Shown: positions 8,196 to 16,704 of the stretch, one piece after another
Layout of the letters: each line of letters begins with the position of its first letter
Numbering within the stretch: the first letter of the stretch is position 1
Source of the DNA: Rhodospirillaceae bacterium
Lineage (GTDB): Bacteria; Pseudomonadota; Alphaproteobacteria; GCA-2731375
DNA length: 64,000 nt
NCBI GenBank assembly: GCA_018660265.1
Contig: JABJKS010000051.1
Span: 1-64,000, forward strand
Direction of reading: 5' to 3'
Made by a program: the position numbers and the translations under genes
Notes under the pieces: generated by a model
What the model saw: the letters and a program-made list of their open reading frames with translations, nothing else
The model's database searches: none
What the model was told of the DNA's origin: nothing

Positions 8196-9044
8196 ATGGC
8201 CTATCAAACACTGGATGTTGAGCCGCTTGCCGGTGCCATGGGCGCGGTTATTCATGGCGTCGACCTAAGCGGGGAGTTAAGCAATCAGGCCTTTGATGAG
8301 ATCCATCAGGCGTTTCTGGATCACAAGGCGATCTTTTTTCACGACCAAAACCTCGACCCCCATCAACAGATTGCTTTTGGACGGCGGTTTGGCCCCATGG
8401 GTGCCTATCCTTTTATGGAAGGGTTACCGGAGGCACCGGAAACCTTTGAAATCCTAAAGACCGAGGATGATAAACAGAATTTCGGCGGGGCTTGGCATTC
8501 CGATATGTCGTTCACCACCATTCCGCCCCTGGGCACCATGCTGTATTCGCTTGAAATGCCTGAAGCAGGCGGCGATACCCTGTTCGCCAATACCGCACTT
8601 GCCTATGACGCCTTGTCCGATGGCATGAAGGATATGCTGGATGGTCTGATCGGGATTTATAGCGCGGCTTTAAAAAGCAGCGGCGGGCGGGCCAAACGGT
8701 TTGAGGTCAATAAATCCATGAATGCCAAAAACATGGATCAGGTGGATATGGAGGCTGAACATCCCATCGTCCGCACCCATCCCGAAACCGGAAAAAAGGC
8801 GTTGTACCTGGGCAAGGGGCACACGGTCCGTTTCAAGGATATGACCGAGGCGGAGAGCCGGCCGCTCATTAATTTTCTGTCCGAACATTGTGTTCGCCCT
8901 GAATTTACCTGTCGTTTCGCCTGGGGTGTTGGCTCTCTCGCCCTATGGGACAATCGCTGTACTCTGCATTTTGCGGTGGATGATTATCCTGGCCAACGCC
9001 GCCGTATGCGGCGCCTGACCATCGAAGGCGACAAGCCTGTTTAA
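8196..9044 (+). CDS. TauD/TfdA-family Fe(II)/2-oxoglutarate dioxygenase
   Basis: This 282-residue protein belongs to the TauD/TfdA family of iron- and 2-oxoglutarate-dependent dioxygenases. The facial triad is visible: H and D in WHSDMSF and the distal His in WDNRCTLHFAVDDYPGQRR. The Arg in RRMRRLTI is the likely 2-oxoglutarate anchor. The length matches the family. Members release sulfite from taurine, cleave aryloxyacids or hydroxylate small acids; the substrate cannot be told. A GGGGAGAG ribosome binding site supports the start. The next gene lies 32 bp away on the same strand and may be cotranscribed. Confidence 0.88.
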   Translation: MAYQTLDVEPLAGAMGAVIHGVDLSGELSNQAFDEIHQAFLDHKAIFFHDQNLDPHQQIAFGRRFGPMGAYPFMEGLPEAPETFEILKTEDDKQNFGGAWHSDMSFTTIPPLGTMLYSLEMPEAGGDTLFANTALAYDALSDGMKDMLDGLIGIYSAALKSSGGRAKRFEVNKSMNAKNMDQVDMEAEHPIVRTHPETGKKALYLGKGHTVRFKDMTEAESRPLINFLSEHCVRPEFTCRFAWGVGSLALWDNRCTLHFAVDDYPGQRRRMRRLTIEGDKPV

Positions 9045-9076
9045 TTAGTTCCACTATTTGAAAGTGTTTTGAGATT

Positions 9077-10147
9077 ATGAACCAACGGATCCTGATTATC
9101 GGTGCCGGTGCTGTCGGCGCTTACGTAGGGGGTTATTTCTCCCGTGCGGGCATGGATGTCATCTTGGCTGATCCCTGGCCGGCCCACGTGGAACATATGC
9201 AGACTAATGGTTTGCGTCTGGAGGGTATGACGGAGGAAGAATGCTTCCATACCCCGGTGCGCGCCATGCATTTCACGGATCTGCAGAGCCTGGCCAAGGA
9301 ACGCCTGGCTGATATCGCCTTTGTCTGCGTCAAATCCTACGACACGCCGTGGGCTGCGGCCCTGGCGAAGACCTATCTGGCACCCGATGGGTTTATCGTT
9401 TCACTGCAAAACGGTATCAACGAAGACGCCATTGCCGACATTGTCGGCTGGAATAAAGTCATCGGCTGCATCGCCTCAAAAATTGTGGTGGAGCTGGTGG
9501 AACCGGGATTCGTCCGCCGCTCCGTCTCCAAAGGCGGGGAGGCCTATACGACTTTTCGGGTCGGTGAACCCCATGGCCGCCCCAGTGCGCGGGTACAGCT
9601 TATCCACGACATGCTGGCGGATATCGACAGCGTTAAGATCACCACAAATCTGTGGGGAGAGCGTTGGTCCAAATTGGTGCAAAATGCCATGGGCAACGGC
9701 CTTTCCGCCGCCTCGGGGATGTCGAACAAACAATTCACCCAAAACGACATCACCCGCCGCCTTTCCATCCGCCTGGCCGGTGAGGCGGTGCGTGCGGGCC
9801 TGTCACAGGGCCTGTCGTTGGAAAAAATTGCCGGCGTTGATCCCAATGTCTGGGTTCAGGCGGCAGAGGAACTAAATACCGGTGCTAATGACACCCCGGT
9901 TCTGGATGAGTTGGAGGCGCGAATGCTGACCCAGGCGGAACGTATGAGTGATACCGCCCGACCATCCATGGGCCAGGACATGATTAAGGGTCGGCGCACG
10001 GAGATTGAATTCCTTAACGGCCTCGTCGTTCAACGGGCCCACGAAATGGGCCTGGAAGCACCGGCCAACGCAGGCCTGATCGCGGCGGTGCAGATGGTGG
10101 AACGCGGCGATGCGCCGCCTGATTTGGCGCGGGTGCAGGATATTTAG
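9077..10147 (+). CDS. Ketopantoate reductase family protein (PanE/ApbA type)
   Basis: This 356-residue protein has the N-terminal NAD(P)-binding motif ILIIGAGAVGAYVGGYFSRAG and the conserved CVKSYDT and SLQNGINE segments of the 2-dehydropantoate 2-reductase family. The C-terminal helical domain carries WSKLVQNAMGNGLSAASGM, where the Lys is the family's catalytic residue, and SMGQDMIKGRRTEIEFLNG. At 356 residues it is longer than typical PanE (about 300), so it may reduce another 2-oxoacid and not ketopantoate. It follows the dioxygenase gene and converges with the PAS gene 9 bp away. Confidence 0.85.
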   Translation: MNQRILIIGAGAVGAYVGGYFSRAGMDVILADPWPAHVEHMQTNGLRLEGMTEEECFHTPVRAMHFTDLQSLAKERLADIAFVCVKSYDTPWAAALAKTYLAPDGFIVSLQNGINEDAIADIVGWNKVIGCIASKIVVELVEPGFVRRSVSKGGEAYTTFRVGEPHGRPSARVQLIHDMLADIDSVKITTNLWGERWSKLVQNAMGNGLSAASGMSNKQFTQNDITRRLSIRLAGEAVRAGLSQGLSLEKIAGVDPNVWVQAAEELNTGANDTPVLDELEARMLTQAERMSDTARPSMGQDMIKGRRTEIEFLNGLVVQRAHEMGLEAPANAGLIAAVQMVERGDAPPDLARVQDI

Positions 10148-10156
10148 GGTTTCGAT

Positions 10157-10600
10157 TTAGGTGCCGACCTTGTGGGAATAGGCACCGTAAATGAAATTAC
10201 CGCCATTGCTTGATGATTGCACCGGCATCATGATGCAGCGAAAAAGAATTTCGCGCATGTTTTCATCCTGATAACTGCCCTCGATAGGGACCGGATTGCC
10301 ATTATCCAACGTTTGCTGGCAACCCTCTGCAAAGCGATCCTGCAATTCGGCCGGTAATGCTTCCATTAAGGTGCTGCCCAGGCGTTCCATATTCCAATGC
10401 GATTGCAGGCTATCGCCGCAGGCGACGAAAACCGCATGCGGCATGTGTTTGTCACCACGAATAAGAAACCGGTCGCGCCATTCCCTTGCCGTATCGCCGA
10501 TACCAATATTGGCCAGGTAGGGCATGACGTCATCGCCGCAGGCAATCTGCCAGTCAGCACTGGCATGTGCGGTAATCCTACGTTCGCGATCATTTCCCAT
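10157..10600 (-). CDS. PAS-domain protein
   Basis: This 147-residue protein resembles the single-domain PAS proteins common in Rhodospirillales-type alphaproteobacteria. The segment GIGDTAREWRDRFLI and the pattern of helix, VFVACGDSLQSHWNMERLGSTLMEALP, then the strands EGSYQDENMREILFRCIMMPV fit a PAS fold. No output domain is fused to it. It may bind a small ligand or act through a partner. It is monocistronic, with a 250-bp upstream region. The assignment rests on general pattern only. Confidence 0.55.
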   Translation of the reverse strand: MGNDRERRITAHASADWQIACGDDVMPYLANIGIGDTAREWRDRFLIRGDKHMPHAVFVACGDSLQSHWNMERLGSTLMEALPAELQDRFAEGCQQTLDNGNPVPIEGSYQDENMREILFRCIMMPVQSSSNGGNFIYGAYSHKVGT

Positions 10601-10780
10601 TGCTGAAGATACCCCGGCGCTTTGAACTGAATCCGTAATTATACTTTCGGATATACATTTAGCGCGATTTTGTATTCACGCAGTGATGGGAGTCACAAAA
10701 TGGTTAATAGACGGGGTAAAGAGGGTCTTTACCTAATATATATAGGGGATCAGCTCGAATTTTCGACCATGGATAGGTCT

Positions 10781-10799
10781 AGTATTGGGACACAATACT
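10781..10799. promoter_or_regulatory. Inverted repeat upstream of the PAS gene
   Basis: The 250-bp gap 10601-10850 holds an inverted repeat with perfect 7-bp arms, AGTATTG (10781-10787) and CAATACT (10793-10799), around a 5-bp spacer. The gap separates the end of the minus-strand methyltransferase gene from the start of the minus-strand PAS gene, and it is AT-rich. The repeat could be an operator or a weak termination hairpin. It has no T-run on the minus strand that would favour a terminator. Confidence 0.35.
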
Positions 10800-10850
10800 T
10801 ATTTCTGCGGCGATTCGGATGATACAAATATTGTGCCCCACATATAGATT

Positions 10851-11627
10851 TCAGGTTTTTCTGGCAATTATCCGACCGCCGCCAAGCTTCTTTTCTTCGA
10901 AGGCGCGTTGGATGATGGCGTTTGTATCCTGCATGACGCCGTAGACCCGGGGACTGTAGGTTTCGCTGATGTCATCCTTCATACTCTCCAATCTGACCAT
11001 GATGGCCCGATACTGTTCCTGATAATCGGCGGAGGTATCGTATTGCTGGGAAATTGTGAAACCGTGCTTGCCTAGCAGACCCCCATAGCTATCCGGTGTG
11101 GCGATATTTGCGGCCACCAAGGCCCCATCGACGGCTGCGCTTTCCGCCGCCGTCATCTCGCCTATTTGCAGCCAATCCGTAAAGGCGAGGGTGCCGCCGG
11201 GCGCGATGACACGGGCGCAGTCGGCCACAAGACGATCCTTGTCGGGCACATGGCACCAGGCATCCTGTGAAATAATGATATCGAAAGTGCCGTCGGCGAA
11301 CGGCATGGCCGTGGCATCGCCTTGGTGAAAGCTGACCAGATGGTCCAGGGCGCGTGATTTTGCCCGCACAGTTGCCTCGTCCACGTTGCTTTGGACAATA
11401 TCCAGGCCCATGACGTGACAGTGAATGGTGTTTGCCAGATGCAGACTGCCCCCGCCCAGGCCGCAGCCGACATCGAGAACACGACTGTCCTGGGTTATAG
11501 CGGCCTCCCTGGCAAGGATATCCGTAGAGGCCCGCCCGCCCAGGGATAAAAAGTCTTCGCTGTACATTTTTTCGATCAGGCCGGAACCAATCTTGCTGTA
11601 GTTCCGGTTTAACGCATCGATATTCAT
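10851..11627 (-). CDS. Class I SAM-dependent methyltransferase
   Basis: The start MNIDALNRNYSKIG at 11627 is preceded by TAGGAAGA, a good ribosome binding site. A longer reading frame upstream would overlap the crotonase gene and has no support. The 258-residue protein carries the SAM loop VLDVGCGLGGGSLHLA and the later motifs FHQGDATAMPFADGTFDIIISQDAWCHVPDK and APGGTLAFTDWLQ. This pattern resembles sarcosine/dimethylglycine-type and sterol-type C/N-methyltransferases. The substrate is unknown. It lies 10 bp after the crotonase gene in the same operon. Confidence 0.83.
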   Translation of the reverse strand: MNIDALNRNYSKIGSGLIEKMYSEDFLSLGGRASTDILAREAAITQDSRVLDVGCGLGGGSLHLANTIHCHVMGLDIVQSNVDEATVRAKSRALDHLVSFHQGDATAMPFADGTFDIIISQDAWCHVPDKDRLVADCARVIAPGGTLAFTDWLQIGEMTAAESAAVDGALVAANIATPDSYGGLLGKHGFTISQQYDTSADYQEQYRAIMVRLESMKDDISETYSPRVYGVMQDTNAIIQRAFEEKKLGGGRIIARKT

Positions 11628-11637
11628 AAAAATCTTC

Positions 11638-12408
11638 CTAAATGCTGTTGAAATCACCGCCACGGCCTTTGCCGGCGGCAAAACGTGCGGCACCCAAAGG
11701 TGCCTCCATTTTTCTTGGTATTTCACCACCCTCTGCCTCATGGTGCAGTGCTTGAGGTAATTCCAGGCTCCATTGATCATATGACGATGCCCGATCCGCC
11801 CGCATGCAGAGTTGCGGGAACTTTGCGATCTCATGCGCCAGCTCCGTCGCCGTCGCCAGTGCCTCTCCGGCAGGCACCAAACGGTTGGCCAGGCCGAAAG
11901 TTAGCGCTTCTTCCGCCCCTACGCCACGCCCGGTCATGATCATATCCAAGGCCCGGCTGTGGCCGATCAATCGGGGCAGGCGTATTGTGCCGCCGTCAAT
12001 CAAAGGTACCCCCCAGCGTCGACAATAGACCCCGAATATTGCGCTGGTTGAGGCAACGCGCATGTCGCACCACAGGGCCAATTCCAGACCGCCGGCGACA
12101 GCGTGGCCTTCTACGGCTGCGATCACCGGTTTCGACAGCAGCATCCGCGTCGGCCCCATGGCGCCTTCATCGCCAGGCTTTGAGTTGACATCGCCGCCTC
12201 TTGCGGCGACCGATTTTAGATCATAGCCGGCACAAAAGGCACCCTCCGACCCGGTCAGGATGGCGACGCTTTGCCCATCATCGTTGTCGAAATCCTTGAA
12301 GGCCGCGCGCAGGGCAAGGGCGGTTTCCGGATTGACGGCATTGCGCGCCTGGGGGCGGTCGATGGTTACAATAGTGACGGGACCGTCATGTTCAATAATC
12401 AGAGACAT
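11638..12408 (-). CDS. Crotonase-family protein lacking the second Glu
   Basis: This 256-residue crotonase-fold protein has the substrate-binding segment AILTGSEGAFCAGYDLKS and the first catalytic Glu in AVAGGLELALWCD. The second position, where hydratases have PEIxxG, reads GVYCRRWGVPLIDGGT, so that Glu is absent. Such variants often catalyse isomerisation or other enolate reactions. It lies between the monooxygenase gene (29 bp upstream) and the methyltransferase gene (10 bp downstream), all on the minus strand, so the three probably act together on an aromatic or CoA-linked substrate. Confidence 0.82.
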   Translation of the reverse strand: MSLIIEHDGPVTIVTIDRPQARNAVNPETALALRAAFKDFDNDDGQSVAILTGSEGAFCAGYDLKSVAARGGDVNSKPGDEGAMGPTRMLLSKPVIAAVEGHAVAGGLELALWCDMRVASTSAIFGVYCRRWGVPLIDGGTIRLPRLIGHSRALDMIMTGRGVGAEEALTFGLANRLVPAGEALATATELAHEIAKFPQLCMRADRASSYDQWSLELPQALHHEAEGGEIPRKMEAPLGAARFAAGKGRGGDFNSI

Positions 12409-12436
12409 TTGAGGTTTCCTTATATGTATCGCATGA

Positions 12437-13615
12437 CTAACGCAGCTCTACCGTTATGGGATCGTAAGAGAACAGCCAGGCGGTGCGTTCGGCGTTCATA
12501 TCCCGTTGGGCAAAGGCCTCGCGCAACGCGGCCTCTGACGGCAGGTGGAACATATTGCGGTTGGCGGAGCTTTCATTGACGATACGCGCCGTGCGTTCCA
12601 GGCGGTTGCGTTGGTACAACTCCAAAGCCTCGCCTACGTCGTCTTCTTGCTGTAGGGCTCTTGCAATCACCGCGCCGTCCTCAATCGCCATGCCGCCGCC
12701 CTGGGCCATGTAGGGCAGGGTGGGGTGGGCCGCATCGCCCAACAATGTCGTCCGCGCCGTGCGCCAATTGTCCACCGGGGAACGGTTATTCATGGCCCAA
12801 CGGTAACATTGATCCTTGTCCGCGTGGTCGATAATGGCCTGAATATTTTCATGCCAGCCGGCGAAATCCGCCTTCATCTCCTGCCAGGGTCGGCGCGCGG
12901 TCCAGCTTTCATCATCCCAGGTTTCATACTCAACACAGCCCACCATATTAATTAGACCATTGGGGCGAATGGGATAGACTACGCCATGCTTGCCCGGACC
13001 GACACAGATGTTCACCGTGTCGGGACGCATTTCAGGGGCCAGGCGCTCGGCGGGGACCAGGATACGCCAGGATTGATCGCCGGTATAATGCACTGGCGTT
13101 TCACCCAGTATTTTGGCCCTGACCAGGGATTTTATGCCATCGGCCCCAATCAGGACATCGCCGCGCACCTCTGACCCATCAGCGAGTTGCAGGCTCACCC
13201 CTTCGCCATCTTCGCGATAGTCGACGACCTTAGCGTTCAAGCGAACCGCCGCCCCATCCAAGGCCCGCACAGCGCCGATCAGGCTGTCGAGGAGGTCGGC
13301 CCGATGGACCGATAGATAAGGCACGCCGTGGCGTTCCACATAACCATCGCCCAAGGGGATTTCCTGCAGTACTTCGCCCGTATCGAACATCTTGAATTGG
13401 TAGGCTGTAGGGCGCACGCCCAATGCTGCCAGCCGGTCCACCAGACCCAAATGGTCCAGAACACGCATGGGATTGGCGCTGAGCTGAATGCCCGCGCCGA
13501 CTTCACCCAATTCAGAAGCCTGTTCAAAAACCTGCACCTCGAACCCGGCCCTTAATAGGCATGCGGCAGCTGTCATGCCGCCGATGCCGCCCCCCACGAT
13601 CAGTATTTTTTTCAT
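12437..13615 (-). CDS. FAD-dependent monooxygenase (salicylate hydroxylase type)
   Basis: The true start is MKKILIVGGGIGGMTAA at 13615; the longer open frame upstream has no family support and runs into the divergent gene. The 392-residue protein is a class A flavoprotein monooxygenase. It shows the FAD motif GGGIGGM at the N-terminus, the DG motif region VLIGADGIKS, and the second FAD motif LLGDAAHPTLPYMAQGGGMAIEDG. It resembles salicylate and 3-hydroxybenzoate hydroxylases. It starts a minus-strand operon with the crotonase and methyltransferase genes. About 100 bp separate it from the divergent S49 peptidase gene. Confidence 0.88.
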   Translation of the reverse strand: MKKILIVGGGIGGMTAAACLLRAGFEVQVFEQASELGEVGAGIQLSANPMRVLDHLGLVDRLAALGVRPTAYQFKMFDTGEVLQEIPLGDGYVERHGVPYLSVHRADLLDSLIGAVRALDGAAVRLNAKVVDYREDGEGVSLQLADGSEVRGDVLIGADGIKSLVRAKILGETPVHYTGDQSWRILVPAERLAPEMRPDTVNICVGPGKHGVVYPIRPNGLINMVGCVEYETWDDESWTARRPWQEMKADFAGWHENIQAIIDHADKDQCYRWAMNNRSPVDNWRTARTTLLGDAAHPTLPYMAQGGGMAIEDGAVIARALQQEDDVGEALELYQRNRLERTARIVNESSANRNMFHLPSEAALREAFAQRDMNAERTAWLFSYDPITVELR

Positions 13616-13715
13616 AGGCGTCAGCCTATGCCAACGGCGCAGAGGCAACAAGAGCATGCAATTTATCTGATGCCCACCCTTGCGTCCGGCCCCATGACAG
13701 CCCATCTTCCCTTGC

Positions 13716-14573
13716 ATGAACATCGATAAAATTCTCAGCCGTTTGCCCATCAAAGCGCTGCGTGATCGGGTGCCTTTGGTCCCCGTAGTGCGGTTGGACG
13801 GCGTCATCGCAGCCCAGGGTTCTCCCTTGCGCGCTGCCCTGAATATCTCCTCCCTGGCAGAGCCGTTGGAGCGTGCATTTTCCATGAAAGGTGCCAAGGC
13901 TGTGGCCCTGGTGATCAATTCGCCTGGCGGATCGCCGGTGCAATCGGCCCTGGTGCATGACCGAATTCGACTGTTGGCGGACGAGAACGAACTGCCGGTC
14001 TATATTTTTTGCGAAGATGTGGCGGCATCTGGTGGCTATTGGATCGCCTGTGCGGGAGATGAGATCTATGCCGCCGAAACCTCCATCATCGGCTCCATCG
14101 GGGTCATTGCGGCGACCTTCGGCTTTGAAGGTGCCATGGAGAAATTGGGTGTGGAACGCCGTTTGTTCACTGCTGGCGACAAGAAAAGCCTGCTGGACCC
14201 GTTTTTACCTGTGGCAGAGGACGATCTGAAGCGTCTGACCGCACTGCAGAAAGAAATCCACGACGCCTTCAAAAAACACGTCCGTACACGGCGTGAGGGA
14301 CGCTTGAAAGCGGGGGAGAAAAAATTGTTCTCTGGCGAATTCTGGACTGGCGCCAAGGCCGAGGGGCTGGGCCTGATCGACGGCCTCGGCGATTTGAAAT
14401 CCGTGATGCGGCAGAAATTCGGCAAGAAAGTCCGCCTGCCGGTTATCGGGGCGGAAAAAAGCTGGCTACAACGGCGCCTTGGTTTCGCCTCGCAGATCAC
14501 TGCCATGGATCTGCCTGGCGATCTATTGGCTGCAGCGGAAGTCCGGGCTTATTGGGCGCGATACGGCCTATAG
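13716..14573 (+). CDS. S49 family serine peptidase (SppA/SohB-like)
   Basis: This 285-residue protein is a single-domain S49 peptidase. The nucleophile Ser lies in the family motif VAASGGYWIA, the oxyanion segment in NSPGGSPVQ, and the general-base Lys is likely in TAGDKKSLLDPF. It has no clear transmembrane segment or signal peptide, unlike signal peptide peptidase A, so it may act in the cytosol or as a peripheral protein. These enzymes cut membrane-derived or other peptides. It is monocistronic and converges with the acyl-CoA ligase gene. Confidence 0.87.
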   Translation: MNIDKILSRLPIKALRDRVPLVPVVRLDGVIAAQGSPLRAALNISSLAEPLERAFSMKGAKAVALVINSPGGSPVQSALVHDRIRLLADENELPVYIFCEDVAASGGYWIACAGDEIYAAETSIIGSIGVIAATFGFEGAMEKLGVERRLFTAGDKKSLLDPFLPVAEDDLKRLTALQKEIHDAFKKHVRTRREGRLKAGEKKLFSGEFWTGAKAEGLGLIDGLGDLKSVMRQKFGKKVRLPVIGAEKSWLQRRLGFASQITAMDLPGDLLAAAEVRAYWARYGL

Positions 14574-14580
14574 GGCCAGC

Positions 14581-14625
14581 TTATAAGGGGTCGTATTACA
14601 GGGGTTCGTATTACAGGGGATCGTA
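14581..14625. repeat. 15-bp tandem repeat, three units, over a stop codon
   Basis: Three contiguous 15-bp units (14581-14595, 14596-14610, 14611-14625) read, on the minus strand, TACGATCCCCTGTAA, TACGAACCCCTGTAA and TACGACCCCTTATAA. The first unit encodes the last residues Tyr-Asp-Pro-Leu and the TAA stop of the acyl-CoA ligase. Each further unit repeats the same frame and stop. The repeat fills the gap between the two convergent genes. Confidence 0.9.
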
Positions 14626-16224
14626 ATTTCCGGCCGCGACACCGTCGCGAAGCGCAAATTTCTGGACCTTGCCGGATCCCGTCAGGGGATATTCGCTGAC
14701 GGAAAACCACACGGTGGGTGTCTTTTGCGCTGCCAGATGCGACCGGCAAAAGGCGCGCAAGGCTTGGGGATCTATCATTTCTCCCGGCTCGGGCCGGGCA
14801 AAACAGGCGATAACCTCGCCCCATTTGTCATCCGGCAAGCCGACCACCGCGGCTTCCGCCACACTGGGATGCTCCACCAACAAGTTTTCTATTTCGGCGG
14901 GAAACATGTTCTCTCCGCCTCGAATAATCATCTCCTTGACCCGGCCCGTGACGCGGACATAGCCACGGGCGTCCATAGCCCCCAGATCACCGCTATGAAG
15001 CCAGCCATCCGCATCAATGGTTTCCGCCGTAGCCTCTGGGTTGTTGTTGTATTCGATCATCTTGCAATAGCCCCGGGTACAGATCTCACCCACCGTATCG
15101 ATGGGGAGCACCTTGTTATCGGCGACATCGCGGATAGAGATTTCGGTCTGGGGCATGGGCTGGCCCACATTATTACAGATATCTTCGATGCTATCGTTGT
15201 GGTGATGTTGGGTAACCACGGGGGAGAGCTCCGTCTGACCATAGACAGTGATGAAATCACAGCCAAAGGTTTCCCGGACCTGGCGGACCAGCTCCGGTGC
15301 CACCATGGAGCCACCCGATACCGCCATTTGAACCGTGGATACATCACGGGGCGTTTGCGCCAGGGCCTCCAGCATGGCGACCAGCATGGTCGGTACGCCG
15401 GTAATATTGGTCACCTTCTCCGTCTCGATCAGGCGTAAAAGGGCGCCCGGCTCGAACACCTTGAACATAAGCATGCGCGAAGCCGTTTGCAGACAGCCCA
15501 ATGTCGCGATGGCACAGCCGCTTGTGTGAAACATGGGCAGGACGTTGGTCCAGGTGGCACCATGGGCAACACGAGCCCGCTTGAAAATCATCCGGGCGTT
15601 GTTGGTCAGTCCCCGGTGGTGCAACACAGCACCTTTGGGAAAACCCGTCGTGCCGGAGGTATATTGGATCTGCGCGGGATCACCAGGCCGGACCAGGGGC
15701 AATTCGTCCGGCCTATCCCCATGACTAAATAAGGCTGCATGATTTTCCATATCGGTCACTTCGCGGATCGCGTCCAGGCCTTTGCAGGCCTCTACCGCGA
15801 TCTCCGCCATGGGGTTGCCGCGATAGCTTTCTACCAGGAATAAGCCCACGGAATTGGATTGCTCCAAGACATATCGCAGCTCTCGCGCCTGATAACCGGG
15901 GTTTGCGGTTACAAGGGTAATACCTGCCAAAGCACAGGCGTATTCCAGCAACAGCCATTCCGGGATATTCGGGGCCCAGATGGTGATCCGGTCGCCTGGC
16001 GCAAAGCGGCTGGACATCGCCAGGGCCAGTCTTTCACTATCCGCCAGCAACTCCCCATAAGTCCAGGCCCGGCCAGTTTCCCCTGCCATATCGATTTCCA
16101 GCAGGGCAGGGGCGTTGGGTTCCCGGCCGGCGACGTCGCGCAGTAGGCCGCCGACGGTGGTTTCCAGGATGGTGTCGTCGTCTTGCGGCGGAACCAGGGA
16201 TTCCGTCAATTGCAGATGATACAT
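14611..16224 (-). CDS. Acyl-CoA synthetase (AMP-binding)
   Basis: This 537-residue protein belongs to the ANL superfamily of AMP-forming ligases. Visible motifs are the P-loop-like YTSGTTGFPKGA, the YGQTELSPV motif, the SGDLGAMDARGYVRVTGRVKEMI hinge region, and the C-terminal GKVQKF with the catalytic Lys. It activates a fatty or other organic acid to its CoA thioester through an acyl-adenylate; the fit is to the FadD/FadK and medium-chain types. A GNAT gene lies 15 bp upstream in the same direction. Its C-terminal codons lie in a triplicated 15-bp repeat. Confidence 0.9.
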   Translation of the reverse strand: MYHLQLTESLVPPQDDDTILETTVGGLLRDVAGREPNAPALLEIDMAGETGRAWTYGELLADSERLALAMSSRFAPGDRITIWAPNIPEWLLLEYACALAGITLVTANPGYQARELRYVLEQSNSVGLFLVESYRGNPMAEIAVEACKGLDAIREVTDMENHAALFSHGDRPDELPLVRPGDPAQIQYTSGTTGFPKGAVLHHRGLTNNARMIFKRARVAHGATWTNVLPMFHTSGCAIATLGCLQTASRMLMFKVFEPGALLRLIETEKVTNITGVPTMLVAMLEALAQTPRDVSTVQMAVSGGSMVAPELVRQVRETFGCDFITVYGQTELSPVVTQHHHNDSIEDICNNVGQPMPQTEISIRDVADNKVLPIDTVGEICTRGYCKMIEYNNNPEATAETIDADGWLHSGDLGAMDARGYVRVTGRVKEMIIRGGENMFPAEIENLLVEHPSVAEAAVVGLPDDKWGEVIACFARPEPGEMIDPQALRAFCRSHLAAQKTPTVWFSVSEYPLTGSGKVQKFALRDGVAAGNYDPL

Positions 16225-16239
16225 GTCCCTGACCTTGTA

Positions 16240-16686
16240 TTACGGTTTGAATATTATGAAGCCGGTGCGCTGATGCTTATCAAAGCCCAGACCTTCATAA
16301 AGCTTATGCGCAGGCGCCAAGTCACGGCCTGACAACAGCATAACCTCGGTGCAGCCCTGGTTCCAGGCATGTTCAAGAGTGAATTCCATCAATGCCTTGG
16401 CGAAACCCCGTCGGCGGAAATCGGCATGGGTTACGACGTGTTCAATGACGCCATAGCCACTGCCGCCCCGAATGAAGGATGGTGTGATGGACAGGATGCA
16501 AGTGGCGGCAATTCGCCCCTCCTGCTCCAGTGCGAAATATTCTACGCCGGGGTTACGCTCAACCTCGCGCCAGATCTCCGCCATCCGTGCCTCGGATAAG
16601 GGTGGGCGGTTTTCTGAGGCGGTATAGTGGGCATAAAGCGTAAACAGCTCATCCAGATCGGTTTCCAGAACTGGCCGGATGCGCAT
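16240..16686 (-). CDS. GNAT family acetyltransferase
   Basis: This 148-residue protein is a compact single-domain GNAT enzyme. The acetyl-CoA loop is visible in VIEHVVTHADFRRRGFAKALM, where RRRGFAKAL matches the Q/RxxGxG/A pattern. The C-terminal GLGFDKHQRTGFIIF is typical of the family. It begins 18 bp after ilvE and is followed by the acyl-CoA ligase gene after 15 bp, so all three may form one transcript. The acceptor is not known. Confidence 0.83.
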   Translation of the reverse strand: MRIRPVLETDLDELFTLYAHYTASENRPPLSEARMAEIWREVERNPGVEYFALEQEGRIAATCILSITPSFIRGGSGYGVIEHVVTHADFRRRGFAKALMEFTLEHAWNQGCTEVMLLSGRDLAPAHKLYEGLGFDKHQRTGFIIFKP

Positions 16687-16704
16687 GGCTATGTCCGGCA
16701 GGTA

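Noticed and set aside
13616-13918. N-terminal extension of the flavin monooxygenase
   Set aside because: The FAD-binding start MKKILIVGGG at 13615 is the natural N-terminus. The extension overlaps the divergent S49 peptidase gene, which has clear catalytic motifs.
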